Notes: a model not told the origin generated them from the letters alone. DNA of 64,000 nt from Selenomonas ruminantium subsp. lactilytica TAM6421 (GCF_000284095.1 NC_017076.1:30349-94348), one strand, 5' to 3'; positions 32,377-41,690 are shown, numbered from the stretch's first letter. Program-made: numbers and translations.

Positions 32377-32607
32377 TCAAAGGCCCAGCATTTCGTCCAG
32401 CTTAGCTTTTTCAAAGCCCAGCACATAATCCTTGTCATTGGCCGTGGTGATGGGAACCATGGTATCTCCCGTCAGCTCATAGCATGCATCACGGTCATCG
32501 TCATTTTCCTCGATATTGTGCTCTTCAAATTCCACATTCTTGCTCTTCAGGTACTTCTTTACCTTGTCGCACCAGGGACAATCATTGATTGAATATACTT
32601 TTACCAT
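32377..32607 (-). CDS. glutaredoxin-like protein (NrdH type)
   Basis: 76 residues. VYSINDCPWCDKVKKYL has the CPWC active site; GDTMVPITTA replaces the usual TVP, and GFEKAKLDEML closes the fold. It overlaps the stop of trxB by 7 bp, so the two are translationally linked and the reductase probably reduces it. Confidence 0.87.
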   Translation of the reverse strand: MVKVYSINDCPWCDKVKKYLKSKNVEFEEHNIEENDDDRDACYELTGDTMVPITTANDKDYVLGFEKAKLDEMLGL

Positions 32608-33548
32608 ACGGGATTACCCTCCTTCAACTTAACCAGATATTTCTCAGCCAGCAGGGCTGCTGCAGTGCCATCGGCTGCTGCAGTGGTCAGCTGGCGTATT
32701 TCCTTTTCCCGCACATCGCCGGCGGCAAAAACGCCTGGGATGGCTGTGCGGCAATCCTCTCCTGCCTCGATACGGCCGCCAGGAGTCAGCGGCAATTCTT
32801 CCTTATATAGTTCCGTATTGGGCACCACACCGATATTGACGAAAATACCATCCACCGGCAGGCTGCGGTTCATTCCTGAAGCCTTGTCCAACACCTCGAT
32901 GCTCTCCAGACGTCCATTCCCCTGCAGGCTCTTGATTTCTGTCTGCAGGAAGATTTCTGCCTTGGGATTATCCTTTAACCGCTTTTGGGAGACTTCATCG
33001 GCCCGGAAATCCGAGCGGTGTATCAGATAGAGTTTGCTGGCATACTTACTGAGGAAATTGGCGGCATCCACAGCCGCATTGCCGCCCCCCATGACAGCAA
33101 TGACCTTATCCTGGTACATGTGGCCGTCACAGAGTTCACAGTAATGTACGCCTTTGCCTGCAAACTTTTTCTCCTCTGGCAGGGGGAGTTTGCGGCGATT
33201 CATACCAGAGGCAATGATGACGACATCGGCCTCATAGATATGCTCCTCCGTCTCTATCAGTTTGGGCTGACCTTTCAGGGTGACCTTCACGATGGAGTCA
33301 AACTCATCAATGACCGCCCCAAAGCTTTCCGCCTGCTGTTGCAGAGTGCCCATAAGGTCCTTGCCGGAAACCTTGGCAAAGCCCGGATAGTTCTCAATGC
33401 CTGTAGCATTGGCAATCTGCCCGCCGATGATGCCGTTTTCCAGCACCAGCACATCCAGATTCATGCGTCCGGCGTAAAGGGCCGCTGTCAGCCCCGCCAT
33501 GCCTGCACCGATAATGATGATATCCTTGTGGATACGCTTTTTCTCCAT
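32601..33548 (-). CDS. trxB: thioredoxin-disulfide reductase-like flavoprotein
   Basis: 315 residues. FAD motif IIIIGAGMAGLTAALYAGR; redox pair HYCELCDG (CELC in place of the common CATC); NADPH motif VMGGGNAAVDAA; and the closing GVFAAGDVREK. Full length for TrxB. The unusual CxxC filler and its coupling to the glutaredoxin gene suggest the glutaredoxin as a preferred substrate. Cytoplasmic. Confidence 0.9.
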   Translation of the reverse strand: MEKKRIHKDIIIIGAGMAGLTAALYAGRMNLDVLVLENGIIGGQIANATGIENYPGFAKVSGKDLMGTLQQQAESFGAVIDEFDSIVKVTLKGQPKLIETEEHIYEADVVIIASGMNRRKLPLPEEKKFAGKGVHYCELCDGHMYQDKVIAVMGGGNAAVDAANFLSKYASKLYLIHRSDFRADEVSQKRLKDNPKAEIFLQTEIKSLQGNGRLESIEVLDKASGMNRSLPVDGIFVNIGVVPNTELYKEELPLTPGGRIEAGEDCRTAIPGVFAAGDVREKEIRQLTTAAADGTAAALLAEKYLVKLKEGNPVW

Positions 33549-33591
33549 GCCATCAGCTCCTTCTCTTCTGAAAACCAGGGAAACGGATTAT

Positions 33592-34134
33592 TTATTTGGC
33601 TTCCTTGAAAGCACTCTTGGGCTGGCCGCAGAGGGGGCAGACGTAATCGTCCGGCTCATCGCTTATATCCCCTTCATGCTCAAAGCCGCAGACCGGGCAG
33701 ATATAAACCTTCCCCGCAGGGGCTGTCTTTTCCGGCTGATACTTTTCCATAATCTTGCCGATAACCACGCCATGATGGCCTTCCTGCTTGGCAAAGATTT
33801 CCATCTCGTCAGCAGCCTCGGCAAAGCCTGCGGCTCTCACTTTATCGGCCATAGCCTTGACCTGTGCCTCGCCATTGGTTTCAGCTTTCTGCACCGTACG
33901 CAGGAGGTTCCAGAAATCCTGGGGATACTTGCCGTTAAGCACGGCATAGAACCCGGCATGGACAGCTTCCTGATTAGCAGATTCAATGAGCTCATCCGCG
34001 ATATCATTGTAGCCCTGCTCCTTGGCCAAACGGGCCAGAGCGTAATACATCATGGTGCCGTTTGCCTCGGCCTGCATAATGGTCCTAACCATTTGCTCAA
34101 GGTCCGTGCCCTTTGTCAGTCCATAAATGCTCAT
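33592..34134 (-). CDS. rbr: rubrerythrin
   Basis: 180 residues. The four-helix diiron domain shows ExxH-type pairs (QEAVHAGFY and [10 protein letters not shown]), and the C-terminal rubredoxin domain has CPVCG and CPLCG. Rubrerythrins reduce hydrogen peroxide in anaerobes. It lies in the middle of the peroxide-defence operon. Confidence 0.92.
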   Translation of the reverse strand: MSIYGLTKGTDLEQMVRTIMQAEANGTMMYYALARLAKEQGYNDIADELIESANQEAVHAGFYAVLNGKYPQDFWNLLRTVQKAETNGEAQVKAMADKVRAAGFAEAADEMEIFAKQEGHHGVVIGKIMEKYQPEKTAPAGKVYICPVCGFEHEGDISDEPDDYVCPLCGQPKSAFKEAK

Positions 34135-34174
34135 GAGTTTTTCCTCCTCCTAAAATACAACGCACAAATCTTCA

Positions 34175-34507
34175 TTACATGGGATATTCGAAAGTAGAGC
34201 CAACGCCGAAGTGAATGATGTATTCCTCAGCACCTTCAACGGGAATCCAAAAGCCATAAGCCCGGCCAAACTGCCCTTCGTATGCTTTATAGACTGCTTC
34301 TCTGGTATCTGCCGCCTGATTGCAAAGACACCCCTTATGCTGCTCGGGACTTCCAATACTGGAGCATTTCATCTGGTCGTTGAGCCCCAAAGAAGCGGCT
34401 TTCTTGTTTACCGCATGAATTTGGCGGTCTTTAGTAATCAGCATGATGGGCTCCGGGAACTTGTCCCACATCATATGAAAGGCTTTGATGATTTCCTGCT
34501 TATCCAT
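34175..34507 (-). CDS. small Cys-containing PAS-like protein
   Basis: 110 residues. PEPIMLITKDRQIHAVNKKAASLGL reads like the start of a PAS fold; GRAYGFWIPVEG fits a late strand. Between them is CSSIGSPEQHKGCLCNQA with three Cys and a His that could bind a metal or haem or respond to oxidation. It is alone, with no kinase domain, inside a peroxide-defence operon, which suggests a small redox sensor. That is inference. Confidence 0.55.
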   Translation of the reverse strand: MDKQEIIKAFHMMWDKFPEPIMLITKDRQIHAVNKKAASLGLNDQMKCSSIGSPEQHKGCLCNQAADTREAVYKAYEGQFGRAYGFWIPVEGAEEYIIHFGVGSTFEYPM

Positions 34508-34529
34508 AGTTTCAGCTCTCCTTTTTTCA

Positions 34530-35069
34530 TTACAAACAATTCTGTATGCTGGCCTCTAAATCCTGCATCGAATCCGTTGGCTCAAAGCGGCTTATCACGT
34601 TTCCCTGGCGGTCTACCAGGAATTTGGTAAAATTCCATTTTATATCGGAATTTTTCTTGTAATTCCAGTCTCGCTTCCTTAAAAGCAAGCTCATAGCTGT
34701 TGCCTTCAGCCCATTACCAAAGCCTTTGAATTTCTGCTGGGCTTTCAGATAGGTGTACAAGGGCAACTCATTTTCGCCATTGACATCGGCTTTCTTCATC
34801 CTGCGGAATCTGGTTTTGTACTTCAAGGAGCAGAACTGCTGTATGCCCTGGTCATCTTCCGGGGCCTGCTCCATAAACTGGTTGCAGGGAATGTCGATGA
34901 TTTCCAGTCCCTGGGACTGATACTTCTCATAAATGGCTTCCAGTTCCTTATACTGTGGGGTGAAGCCGCAACGGGTGGCAGTGTTCACAAAGAGAAGTAC
35001 CTTCCCCTTATAATCTGACAAGGCAAAATCTGAGCCGTCATTGGCTTTCAATGTATAATCATATATCAT
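34530..35069 (-). CDS. second glutathione/thiol peroxidase
   Basis: 179 residues. NTATRCGFTPQYKEL with the peroxidatic Cys, PCNQFMEQAP and [11 protein letters not shown]. It shares the fold with the 31795 copy but differs through much of the sequence, so it is not a recent duplicate. First gene of the operon, 162 bp from the divergent MarR gene and right behind its palindrome. The GGAGG to ATG 35069 distance is slightly long (11 bp). Confidence 0.88.
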   Translation of the reverse strand: MIYDYTLKANDGSDFALSDYKGKVLLFVNTATRCGFTPQYKELEAIYEKYQSQGLEIIDIPCNQFMEQAPEDDQGIQQFCSLKYKTRFRRMKKADVNGENELPLYTYLKAQQKFKGFGNGLKATAMSLLLRKRDWNYKKNSDIKWNFTKFLVDRQGNVISRFEPTDSMQDLEASIQNCL

Positions 35070-35118
35070 CTGTTGGTTGCCCTCCTTCATTTCATCTTAC
35101 ATGCTCTATTATACAGCA

Positions 35119-35144
35119 AAATTCCATTTTGTCAAATGGAATTT
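35119..35144. promoter_or_regulatory. palindromic operator between the peroxidase operon and marR
   Basis: AAATTCCATTT (35119-35129), TGTC, AAATGGAATTT (35134-35144): a perfect 11-bp dyad. A weaker half-like TCATTTGA follows at 35154-35161. Its place in the divergent gap fits an OhrR/MarR binding site controlling both directions. Confidence 0.7.
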
Positions 35145-35230
35145 AAAAAAATCTCATTTGATTTGATGTCAATATGATGGTAGAATAGATTATCAAAGAA
35201 AGATTTACCTGTAACATTGAGGAGCAAGAT

Positions 35231-35686
35231 ATGATTGACAAACAGACCTTCGACCCGTTGCTTCTGGAAAACCAGCTGTGCTTTCCTTTATATGCCTGTG
35301 CCAGGAAAATAGTAGCGGCCTATAACCCCTTCCTGAAAGAACTTGGACTTACCTATCCCCAATACATTACCATGATGGTGCTGTGGGAGAATAATAAGGT
35401 TGCCATGCGTGACCTTGGCAAACGCCTTTATCTGGATTCCGGAACGCTGACTCCGGTGCTGAAGAAACTGGAAGCCATGGGCTATCTCAAAAGATACCGC
35501 AATCCGGAAGATGAGCGTATCCTGATGGTATCCATTACAGATGAGGGTAAGACTCTGCGGCAGGAAGCGGAAAAGATACCCTATCAGATGGGGTGCCTTG
35601 TGAATCAAAAGGGGGAACTGTTCTCCGGCGAAGAGGTTGGCAAGCTGAAGGAGCAGCTTTATCAGATTATCCATACGTTAGAATAA
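35231..35686 (+). CDS. MarR-family regulator, OhrR-like
   Basis: 151 residues. ENQLCFPLYACARKI near the N-terminus contains the redox-sensing Cys at the OhrR place, plus a second Cys; the winged helix runs through VAMRDLGKRLYLDSGTLTPVLKKLE and DERILMVSIT. OhrR repressors lose DNA binding when that Cys is oxidised by organic peroxide. It faces the peroxidase operon across a perfect palindrome, so it very likely represses it. GAGGAGCAAG precedes ATG 35231. Confidence 0.87.
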   Translation: MIDKQTFDPLLLENQLCFPLYACARKIVAAYNPFLKELGLTYPQYITMMVLWENNKVAMRDLGKRLYLDSGTLTPVLKKLEAMGYLKRYRNPEDERILMVSITDEGKTLRQEAEKIPYQMGCLVNQKGELFSGEEVGKLKEQLYQIIHTLE

Positions 35687-35687
35687 A

Positions 35688-35736
35688 AAAAACGAGAGAC
35701 TGCACTTAATAAAGGTGCAACTGTCTCTCGTTTTTT
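35688..35736. terminator. bidirectional terminator
   Basis: AAACGAGAGAC with GTCTCTCGTTT and an inner GCAC/GTGC, flanked by A and T runs. Confidence 0.85.
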
Positions 35737-35752
35737 ATGTCTTTTGCCCGGC

Positions 35753-36310
35753 TCAATTCTTGAGCTTCAGCCCGTCATGGAAAGCCTTCCCCACAACCGG
35801 CCCTACCAAACGGTAGGTCTTGGTGGCAATGTCAAAGATAATCGGCTGGAGCTTATCGTAATCCACTACTCCGTCGGTAAGCACTGCTTCATCGGCCTGC
35901 TGGGCGATGATTTTCCCCACCAAAATTCCAGTCTCGTCACTGTAGCTTACGCACTCACACTCCAGCGTCACAGGAAATTCCTCGATGATAGGAGCATTTA
36001 CATGGGCACTCTTGTGGACATGGCAGCCAGCCTTTTCTATCTTGTTGACCTTGTTGCCGGTTTCCACGCCAAAGTAGTCAGCGATTTCCACCGTGTCCTT
36101 GGTAGCAAAAGCCACGGTAAAAGCCTTGGTATGCTTGATGTTCTCCGTGGTTTTGTGTTTGGCCAGAAACAAGGTGATTTCATCAAAATCCGACTGTGCA
36201 CCCCAAGCTGCGTTCATGGCGTTTGGGACTCCATTTTCGTCATAAGTCCCAATGATAAATACGCCTTCCGGTGCAATGCACGCATTCTTGCCAGTAAATT
36301 CTACACTCAT
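35753..36310 (-). CDS. flavin reductase-like / FMN-binding split-barrel protein
   Basis: 185 residues. NAMNAAWGAQSDFDEITLFLAKHKTTENI and FTVAFATKDTVEIADYFG are typical of the flavin-reductase-like split barrel that binds FMN. It follows the HxlR gene with a 4-bp overlap and precedes nothing on its strand, so this trio (PPOX-like, HxlR, flavin reductase) forms a small redox operon. Confidence 0.85.
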   Translation of the reverse strand: MSVEFTGKNACIAPEGVFIIGTYDENGVPNAMNAAWGAQSDFDEITLFLAKHKTTENIKHTKAFTVAFATKDTVEIADYFGVETGNKVNKIEKAGCHVHKSAHVNAPIIEEFPVTLECECVSYSDETGILVGKIIAQQADEAVLTDGVVDYDKLQPIIFDIATKTYRLVGPVVGKAFHDGLKLKN

Positions 36311-36696
36311 ACTTGCCCCTCCTCTGTACTATCATTATTCTTCATGTAGGAGATATATTCCTTCCCCCAAACTTCCATTGCCTCCAACACAGGATGAAAC
36401 TTCTGACCAATTTCGCTTAGGGAGTATTCCACCCGGGGCGGAATGGATTCATACTGACGACGGATAACCAACCCATGCTCTATCAGGTTCTTCAACTGAA
36501 CAGACAGCGTGGCATGTGTCATCTTCGGCAGCTGCCGTTGCAGGTCATTGAAACGCACGGGGCCATCCTCCAGATTATGCAAAATGAGCATAGCCCATTT
36601 GCCGGAAATGAGCTTCTGCACTGTAGCATAGGGACATTTTCCAAACCAATCGTCCATAGGAACCGGGGATATTTTCACCTTTTTACCCTCAGACAT
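36307..36696 (-). CDS. HxlR-family transcriptional regulator
   Basis: 129 residues. CPYATVQKLISGKWAMLILHNLEDGPVRFNDLQRQLPKMTHATLSVQLKNL is the standard HxlR winged helix with the leading Cys used for redox or aldehyde sensing. PRVEYSLSEIG is the wing. It overlaps both neighbours by a few bases, so it probably controls its own operon of two flavin-type proteins. Confidence 0.9.
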   Translation of the reverse strand: MSEGKKVKISPVPMDDWFGKCPYATVQKLISGKWAMLILHNLEDGPVRFNDLQRQLPKMTHATLSVQLKNLIEHGLVIRRQYESIPPRVEYSLSEIGQKFHPVLEAMEVWGKEYISYMKNNDSTEEGQV

Positions 36697-37090
36697 CGAA
36701 TTCTTCCTTCAAATCCAGCATGCCCCGAATCTCAGCATGGCCGTTCTCAAGATAAAAGAGCCCCATTTCCCAGCCATTCTTGTCGTACATGTCCATTATC
36801 TGGGGCATTATCTCCCGCACCTTGGCCAGCAGGGCATCGTCCTTGACTACCTTGGCCAGTCCATCATACCGCATGAACTCGCCGCCGACCACAGCCAGAA
36901 CCTCAGCCTTGGGATTAGCCACCAGCTGCTTGTAGACATTCTTGAAGGTGCCACAGCCAAAGTATATCTTGCCATCCACCAGCATGTGGAAGCCAAAAGG
37001 ACGCCCCTTCGGCTGGTCACCGTCCGTGGTCAGGAAATAGAAGGTCTTGGCCTTGTCCAGGAACTCGTTTACCTTTTCTGCATTAGTCAT
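36689..37090 (-). CDS. pyridoxamine 5'-phosphate oxidase-family protein
   Basis: 133 residues. FYFLTTDGDQPKGRPFGFHMLVDGKIYFGCG is the opening of the small PNPOx-like split barrel; these bind FMN or related flavins. First gene of the HxlR operon. GAGGC and ATG 37090 are in reasonable place. Confidence 0.82.
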   Translation of the reverse strand: MTNAEKVNEFLDKAKTFYFLTTDGDQPKGRPFGFHMLVDGKIYFGCGTFKNVYKQLVANPKAEVLAVVGGEFMRYDGLAKVVKDDALLAKVREIMPQIMDMYDKNGWEMGLFYLENGHAEIRGMLDLKEEFDV

Positions 37091-37242
37091 AATAGGAAGC
37101 CTCCTTAGGTCACTTTATTGAACTGCTTTAATTATACGACTCCAAAAATCACCACACAAGTACGTTTTTTTATGATAGTAAGTATCTCTAATGATACCTG
37201 CCTGTCATTGACATTTGAGGCCTTCTGCGATAAATTGGAATC

Positions 37243-37512
37243 ATGAAAGCAAAAAATCAATTCAAAATCAAAGAACAAAACAAAGCATGCCGTGATACAC
37301 TGAAAGGCATCGAGGATACAATGCTTGCCACATATGGCTGTCTTTTGCCAGCGGGTGAAATTACTATTTCCATTGTTATGCCATGGACGAGGGAAAGCAT
37401 CCTTGGCATCCTCAAACGTCAAGGCAAAATTGTCAGCTGGGAATTAGACGGTTCCTATGAAGAAGGCAATAACCGTCGTTATCTAGTCACGCTGGATGCG
37501 GACAGAATATAA
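37243..37512 (+). CDS. hypothetical protein, 89 residues
   Basis: No recognised family. The RBS is weak, but the frame is open and leads directly (20 bp) into the transporter gene, so it may be its upstream operon partner. Confidence 0.5.
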   Translation: MKAKNQFKIKEQNKACRDTLKGIEDTMLATYGCLLPAGEITISIVMPWTRESILGILKRQGKIVSWELDGSYEEGNNRRYLVTLDADRI

Positions 37513-37532
37513 AAGCCCAAAGGAAGGATATT

Positions 37533-38453
37533 TTGCGAAATCTGATTATTGGCTTGGTACTGCTGTCCCTGGCAGGCAGCATCTGGGGAGCCATGTTTAT
37601 TGCCGTGCGATTGACTGTTGGCGTCATTACACCAGTGGCTCTGGTATGGATGCGATATGGAGTGGCTCTTATCCCACTGGTGTTCTTGATGTTCCAGCAA
37701 AAAATATCATGGAAGATAGAGAAAAAGGACAGAAAGCTGCTTCTTCTGTCTGCCCTTATAGGAAATACTCTCTCCATCGTCACTCAGGAATCTGGCACCA
37801 TGCTGACCTCGGCCCAGATGGGCTCTGTCATAACAGCGGCCACACCGGCTTTTATGGTGGTCTTCGGCTGCCTGCTGCTCCATGAACGGTTCAACTTCAG
37901 CCGACTATTATCCGTGGTTCTTGCCACTATAGGGGTGCTGCTCATTGTGATTGACCCGGACAATATACAGTGTGGAAGCGTGCTGGGCGGCGTTTATCTT
38001 ATGATTGCCGCCATTACCTGGGCACTGATGTCCATTTTATTGAAGCTCTTGAGCCATTATTCCGTCTTTGCCCTGACCTTTTACAGCGTGCTGATTGCCT
38101 TTATCACCCTCAGCCCCTACGGTCTCTGGTGGCTCACCTCTGCAGCAGATTTTACAGCCCTCGCCCAGCCCCAAATCTGGGGCTCCATTCTCTATGTGGG
38201 CATGATTTCCACCACTGCGGGGTTCGTCCTCTGGAGCAAGGGTCTGACTTACATGGATGCCTCTATCGGCGGCCTTTTTATGTTCTTCCAGCCCGTGGTG
38301 GGAACTCTGCTGGGATATTTCCTGCTGGATGAGGCCATTACCAGTTACTTTGTACCGGGCTTTGCCCTCATCGCCATCGGCGTGATGCTGGCCATGCGTG
38401 GAGGCAATACCACGGCAGAGGAAAAGCTGGCCAAAAGCAGAACCTGCGTATAA
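37533..38453 (+). CDS. EamA-family (DMT) transporter
   Basis: 306 residues with ten predicted helices in two EamA repeats (LAGSIWGAMFIAVRL... and MIAAITWALMSILLKLL...). AGGAAGGA before TTG 37533 makes the TTG start likely. Exports an amino acid or metabolite; substrate unknown. Confidence 0.85.
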   Translation: MRNLIIGLVLLSLAGSIWGAMFIAVRLTVGVITPVALVWMRYGVALIPLVFLMFQQKISWKIEKKDRKLLLLSALIGNTLSIVTQESGTMLTSAQMGSVITAATPAFMVVFGCLLLHERFNFSRLLSVVLATIGVLLIVIDPDNIQCGSVLGGVYLMIAAITWALMSILLKLLSHYSVFALTFYSVLIAFITLSPYGLWWLTSAADFTALAQPQIWGSILYVGMISTTAGFVLWSKGLTYMDASIGGLFMFFQPVVGTLLGYFLLDEAITSYFVPGFALIAIGVMLAMRGGNTTAEEKLAKSRTCV

Positions 38454-38468
38454 TTTCAAAAACAGAAA

Positions 38469-38524
38469 AAAATAAGCCGCCATGACGCACAACGTAAAAC
38501 ACTGTATGCCATGGCGGCTTTTGA
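38469..38524 (+). terminator. terminator of the EamA gene
   Basis: AAGCCGCCATG pairs with CATGGCGGCTT followed by TTGATTG; A-rich on the other side, so it may also serve the convergent HAD gene. Confidence 0.75.
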
Positions 38525-38557
38525 TTGTTAATCTGGGAGGCAGGCTCGTGTTGCCAA

Positions 38558-39370
38558 CTATGCCTGACTGAGTTCGATTAGTCCCTTTTCCACGCAGTAG
38601 TAATAAATTCCGTCATCCTCAACACTTTTACATTCAGTATCCGCTATTGCCTTAACTTCATCGCCAGCATTCCCCATCGCTATTCCTGTTCCCACAGCAC
38701 GAAGCATCTCGATATCGTTTCTTCCATCCCCAAAGGCAATCGCTTCCTGCTTCGAGAATCCGAAATAGTCAAGGATGTTCTTTACAGCTTTGCCTTTGCC
38801 AGATTCAGCAGGAATCAAATCAGCCGCTCTATCCCACCAGGCTGTCACGGATATGCCCTTGGTGCCGCGTAGAATCTCCTCATATTCCGAGCTCACGCAG
38901 CTAACCATCATCTGATATATGTCATCCTTACATTTTTTATCAAAATCCCCATCAATAGCGATGTTTTCTCCCCCAAAGGAAAAATATGTTTTCAGGTCTT
39001 CATCCATGCCATTGGCCACAATGAATTTATCATTGCTTATTACCACTGCCCGCCCCATTCTTTTCGTATTCTCCAATATCTGCAAAACGTCAGATTTAGG
39101 AATAGGACAACTATGAATCAACTCCTCATCCGTAAAGCAATAAGAACCGTTGAAGGTTATGTACGCGTCAAAGTGAATCCCCTTTAATTTTGGCCTTGCC
39201 AGAACGCCTCTTCCTGTGGCCATACAGAGAATAACTCCATTTCTTTGTAATTCCTTCAGCGTATAAACAATTTTAGCCGAGGGCTCCCTTACGCCTAATG
39301 AGAGCAACGTACCATCTATATCAAAGAAGGCTATTTTAACTGGTAAAGCCGAGTTTCTTACACTGTTCAT
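38558..39370 (-). CDS. Cof-type HAD phosphatase
   Basis: 270 residues. AFFDIDGTLLS (nucleophile Asp), CMATGRG (motif II), GKAVKNIL with Lys, and AFGDGRNDIEML (motif IV). This class dephosphorylates sugar phosphates or cofactors. AGGATG before ATG 39370 supports that start. Confidence 0.88.
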   Translation of the reverse strand: MNSVRNSALPVKIAFFDIDGTLLSLGVREPSAKIVYTLKELQRNGVILCMATGRGVLARPKLKGIHFDAYITFNGSYCFTDEELIHSCPIPKSDVLQILENTKRMGRAVVISNDKFIVANGMDEDLKTYFSFGGENIAIDGDFDKKCKDDIYQMMVSCVSSEYEEILRGTKGISVTAWWDRAADLIPAESGKGKAVKNILDYFGFSKQEAIAFGDGRNDIEMLRAVGTGIAMGNAGDEVKAIADTECKSVEDDGIYYYCVEKGLIELSQA

Positions 39371-39405
39371 ATTGCACATCCTATCGTTCTTTTAGATTTA
39401 CCTGG

Positions 39406-40044
39406 TTATGCTGTAAATGGCGACTGCTCTAACAGCCAGGCAAAGGCCCTGGCCGTCCTAAGCTCCGGCTCTCGGAAGTGGCCACCCGCATTCCATTCCA
39501 AAATACAGTTTATTCCCTGTTCCTTTAGGCATCCATGCACATCTCGAATACAGTCCCCAACTTTTGCCATAACTGCATTCCTGTTTTTCTCTTCCTTATC
39601 CCCAAGGCTCATATATATATTGGAGCATTGGATGGTATTCTCCTTCATGTAGTCAACAAAGCCCGGAAACCACATGGAGGGTGAGGCCGCAGCAATGCCC
39701 AAAAATGTATCGGTCTGGTATGCCGTCCAAAGGGAGAACAGTGCCGCCAGAGAGTAGCCGCCAAGGAAATAGGTCTTGTCCTCCTCCTGGCACAGCTTCA
39801 ATATCCCAGCCAGCGTTTCCCTGGCACCAACACCGAAATCATCGTTTCCAAAAACCACCGGGGCCTGCCAGGGAGACAAATCGCGGTTCCAGCTGTCTAC
39901 CTTGATGGCCAGAAGGCAAAAGTCTTTCTCTGCCAATCTTCGAATTTCAGCCACCTCAGCCTCAAGCCCTGCCATATCATGGTCATCCACAGGCTGAACA
40001 AGAACTATAGCCGCATCGGAATTGCCATACTCATAAATATTCAT
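39406..40044 (-). CDS. alpha/beta-hydrolase (esterase-like)
   Basis: 212 residues. The nucleophile elbow is GGYSLAALF with Ser; AASPSMWFPG and EWNAGGHFREPE supply the later part, with His. It resembles small putative esterases related to the enterochelin-esterase fold. GGAGGAC selects ATG 40044. Confidence 0.78.
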   Translation of the reverse strand: MNIYEYGNSDAAIVLVQPVDDHDMAGLEAEVAEIRRLAEKDFCLLAIKVDSWNRDLSPWQAPVVFGNDDFGVGARETLAGILKLCQEEDKTYFLGGYSLAALFSLWTAYQTDTFLGIAAASPSMWFPGFVDYMKENTIQCSNIYMSLGDKEEKNRNAVMAKVGDCIRDVHGCLKEQGINCILEWNAGGHFREPELRTARAFAWLLEQSPFTA

Positions 40045-40064
40045 CAAAAGTCCTCCATAATTCT

Positions 40065-40859
40065 TTATGGCTTGGCATAGGCCGGATTGGCTTTACGCAT
40101 CTTGTAGAACTTTTGCAGATAAAGAAATGCCTCCCTCACCTCAGGCGGCATATCCACGTGAGCGATAAAGTTCTTTCCTTTAGGTCCATAGCCATCGGGG
40201 GTATCCTGCAGCCGCTGTGCGTCTCCCATAAGCAATTCCACATATCGGTCCATATCCCACATGCCAGCTGGTTTCTCTTCGTAAGTCAGGCCCTTTTCGC
40301 TGCCTGTTACCGTCACTTTGTAAGCAGCGTAGTTTACCACCAGCCCGGCACCTGCGTGATGCCGCCAGCCTGCCTCCATGCGTCTTTGCATAGTTGCATC
40401 CTGCACCATCAGCAGGCTGTCATGGGAAAGATTTTCCCTTTCCAATAGAGCAAGCAAAAAGGTGATGTTATTGCCACAGTTGGTGGATTCCGTCTCCAGA
40501 TAATCTGCCGACAGGCCATGCTTCTTTTGCAGGTACTCATTGAAAAGCTTCGCCTCACAGGAATTGGAGGAAACCTCCCTTCCCAAGCTGGCTGCCATTT
40601 TCTCCCGCAACGTTTCCGTCGTATGTCCTGCCCCACCGACTATCACATATTTTTCGGCCAGCCGGTTTTTCATGATTTCCGCAAAGACCTCACCGCCTGC
40701 CAGTATACTGCCACCCAAAAGCACGGCCACATCAACCTGTGGAAAGTGGTACTTATCCTGCAAGGCAGCCGCAGTCAGTTCATCTATGTCCCTTGGGCCA
40801 CAAAAACTGCCCAATATATTGACAGCCGTTGCAATTTTTATTGCCTCTTCTCGTTCCAT
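40065..40859 (-). CDS. YdcF-family (DUF218) protein
   Basis: 264 residues. VAVLLGGSILAGGEVFAEIM, YVIVGGAGHTTETL and ESTNCGNNITFLLALL followed by MVQDATMQRRMEAGW match the DUF218/YdcF fold, an enzyme class of uncertain reaction with a Rossmann-like core. ATG 40859 chosen; an upstream TTG is possible. Confidence 0.78.
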   Translation of the reverse strand: MEREEAIKIATAVNILGSFCGPRDIDELTAAALQDKYHFPQVDVAVLLGGSILAGGEVFAEIMKNRLAEKYVIVGGAGHTTETLREKMAASLGREVSSNSCEAKLFNEYLQKKHGLSADYLETESTNCGNNITFLLALLERENLSHDSLLMVQDATMQRRMEAGWRHHAGAGLVVNYAAYKVTVTGSEKGLTYEEKPAGMWDMDRYVELLMGDAQRLQDTPDGYGPKGKNFIAHVDMPPEVREAFLYLQKFYKMRKANPAYAKP

Positions 40860-41060
40860 AATCTCAGTTCCCTTCTGTTCGCCCAACAATTAACCCATTA
40901 CAACATTTACATTCATTACTGTTTTCAGGCTCGCTACTATTTGGTGGTATTTCTCGGTAACAGCTTAAAAATCATATTGCTGGGGGTATTAGCTCAACAA
41001 GGCTGCAAACGGCAATTGCTAACAAAGCAGCTCAATATTGGCCACGGATTCTGAGATAAC

Positions 41061-41690
41061 TCATTGCCCTTTTTTATCGGCAATTAAGGATTTGATTGCC
41101 TTATATATAGGACCAACTTTTTGCTGAGGGAAGGTCTTGGTCAAGCCATTGTTTACGCCCTGTTTAGTTTTATATTGGTTTATTATTTTTGCCACAATAG
41201 GAGCATCTGTTTTGTCTGGCAGGATGGTTTTGAGTGTTTTTTCTAAATCATTTTTATTGGTAATATGTGTGTCGGGTGGCGATGACTTTTCTTCTTCATT
41301 CTTGGCCGGATTTTCCCCTGATATACTGCTGACAATTTTTACTTCAACACCTTGGTTTTTCCAATATTTGCACAGGAAATCATATCCTGTGTCATTAGAA
41401 ACAATATAATAATTGCACATTTCCGCATTATCCTCAGTAGGCAAGGTATCACGAATGAGATAACCAAGGTATGATGACAGCTGAAAATCAAGAGCATTTT
41501 TCCCGCCAATGAATACTTTTTGAAATTCAATGTCTGCCTTTGACTTGTTTATTTTTATGTGCATGTCAATGGTAATGGTGCCTGAATTTACGCTATAAAA
41601 AGCTATTACTTTATCTTGCTCGCTTAATTTTTCTACTCCATCAAATCCTGATGACTTTACATTTTCAAAATCAAGAAGATAATAATTCAT
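41061..41690 (-). CDS. PIN/NYN-like domain protein
   Basis: 209 residues. YYLLDFENVKSSGFDG at the start and YYIVSNDTGYDFLCKYWKNQGVEV in the middle have the acidic residues of NYN/PIN-type ribonucleases. After a Ser/Pro-rich linker (about residue 125-140), the C-terminus (IVAKIINQYKTKQGVNNGLTKTFPQQKVGPIYKAIKSLI) looks like an RNA- or DNA-binding helical unit. RNase role is inferred. Confidence 0.68.
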   Translation of the reverse strand: MNYYLLDFENVKSSGFDGVEKLSEQDKVIAFYSVNSGTITIDMHIKINKSKADIEFQKVFIGGKNALDFQLSSYLGYLIRDTLPTEDNAEMCNYYIVSNDTGYDFLCKYWKNQGVEVKIVSSISGENPAKNEEEKSSPPDTHITNKNDLEKTLKTILPDKTDAPIVAKIINQYKTKQGVNNGLTKTFPQQKVGPIYKAIKSLIADKKGQ

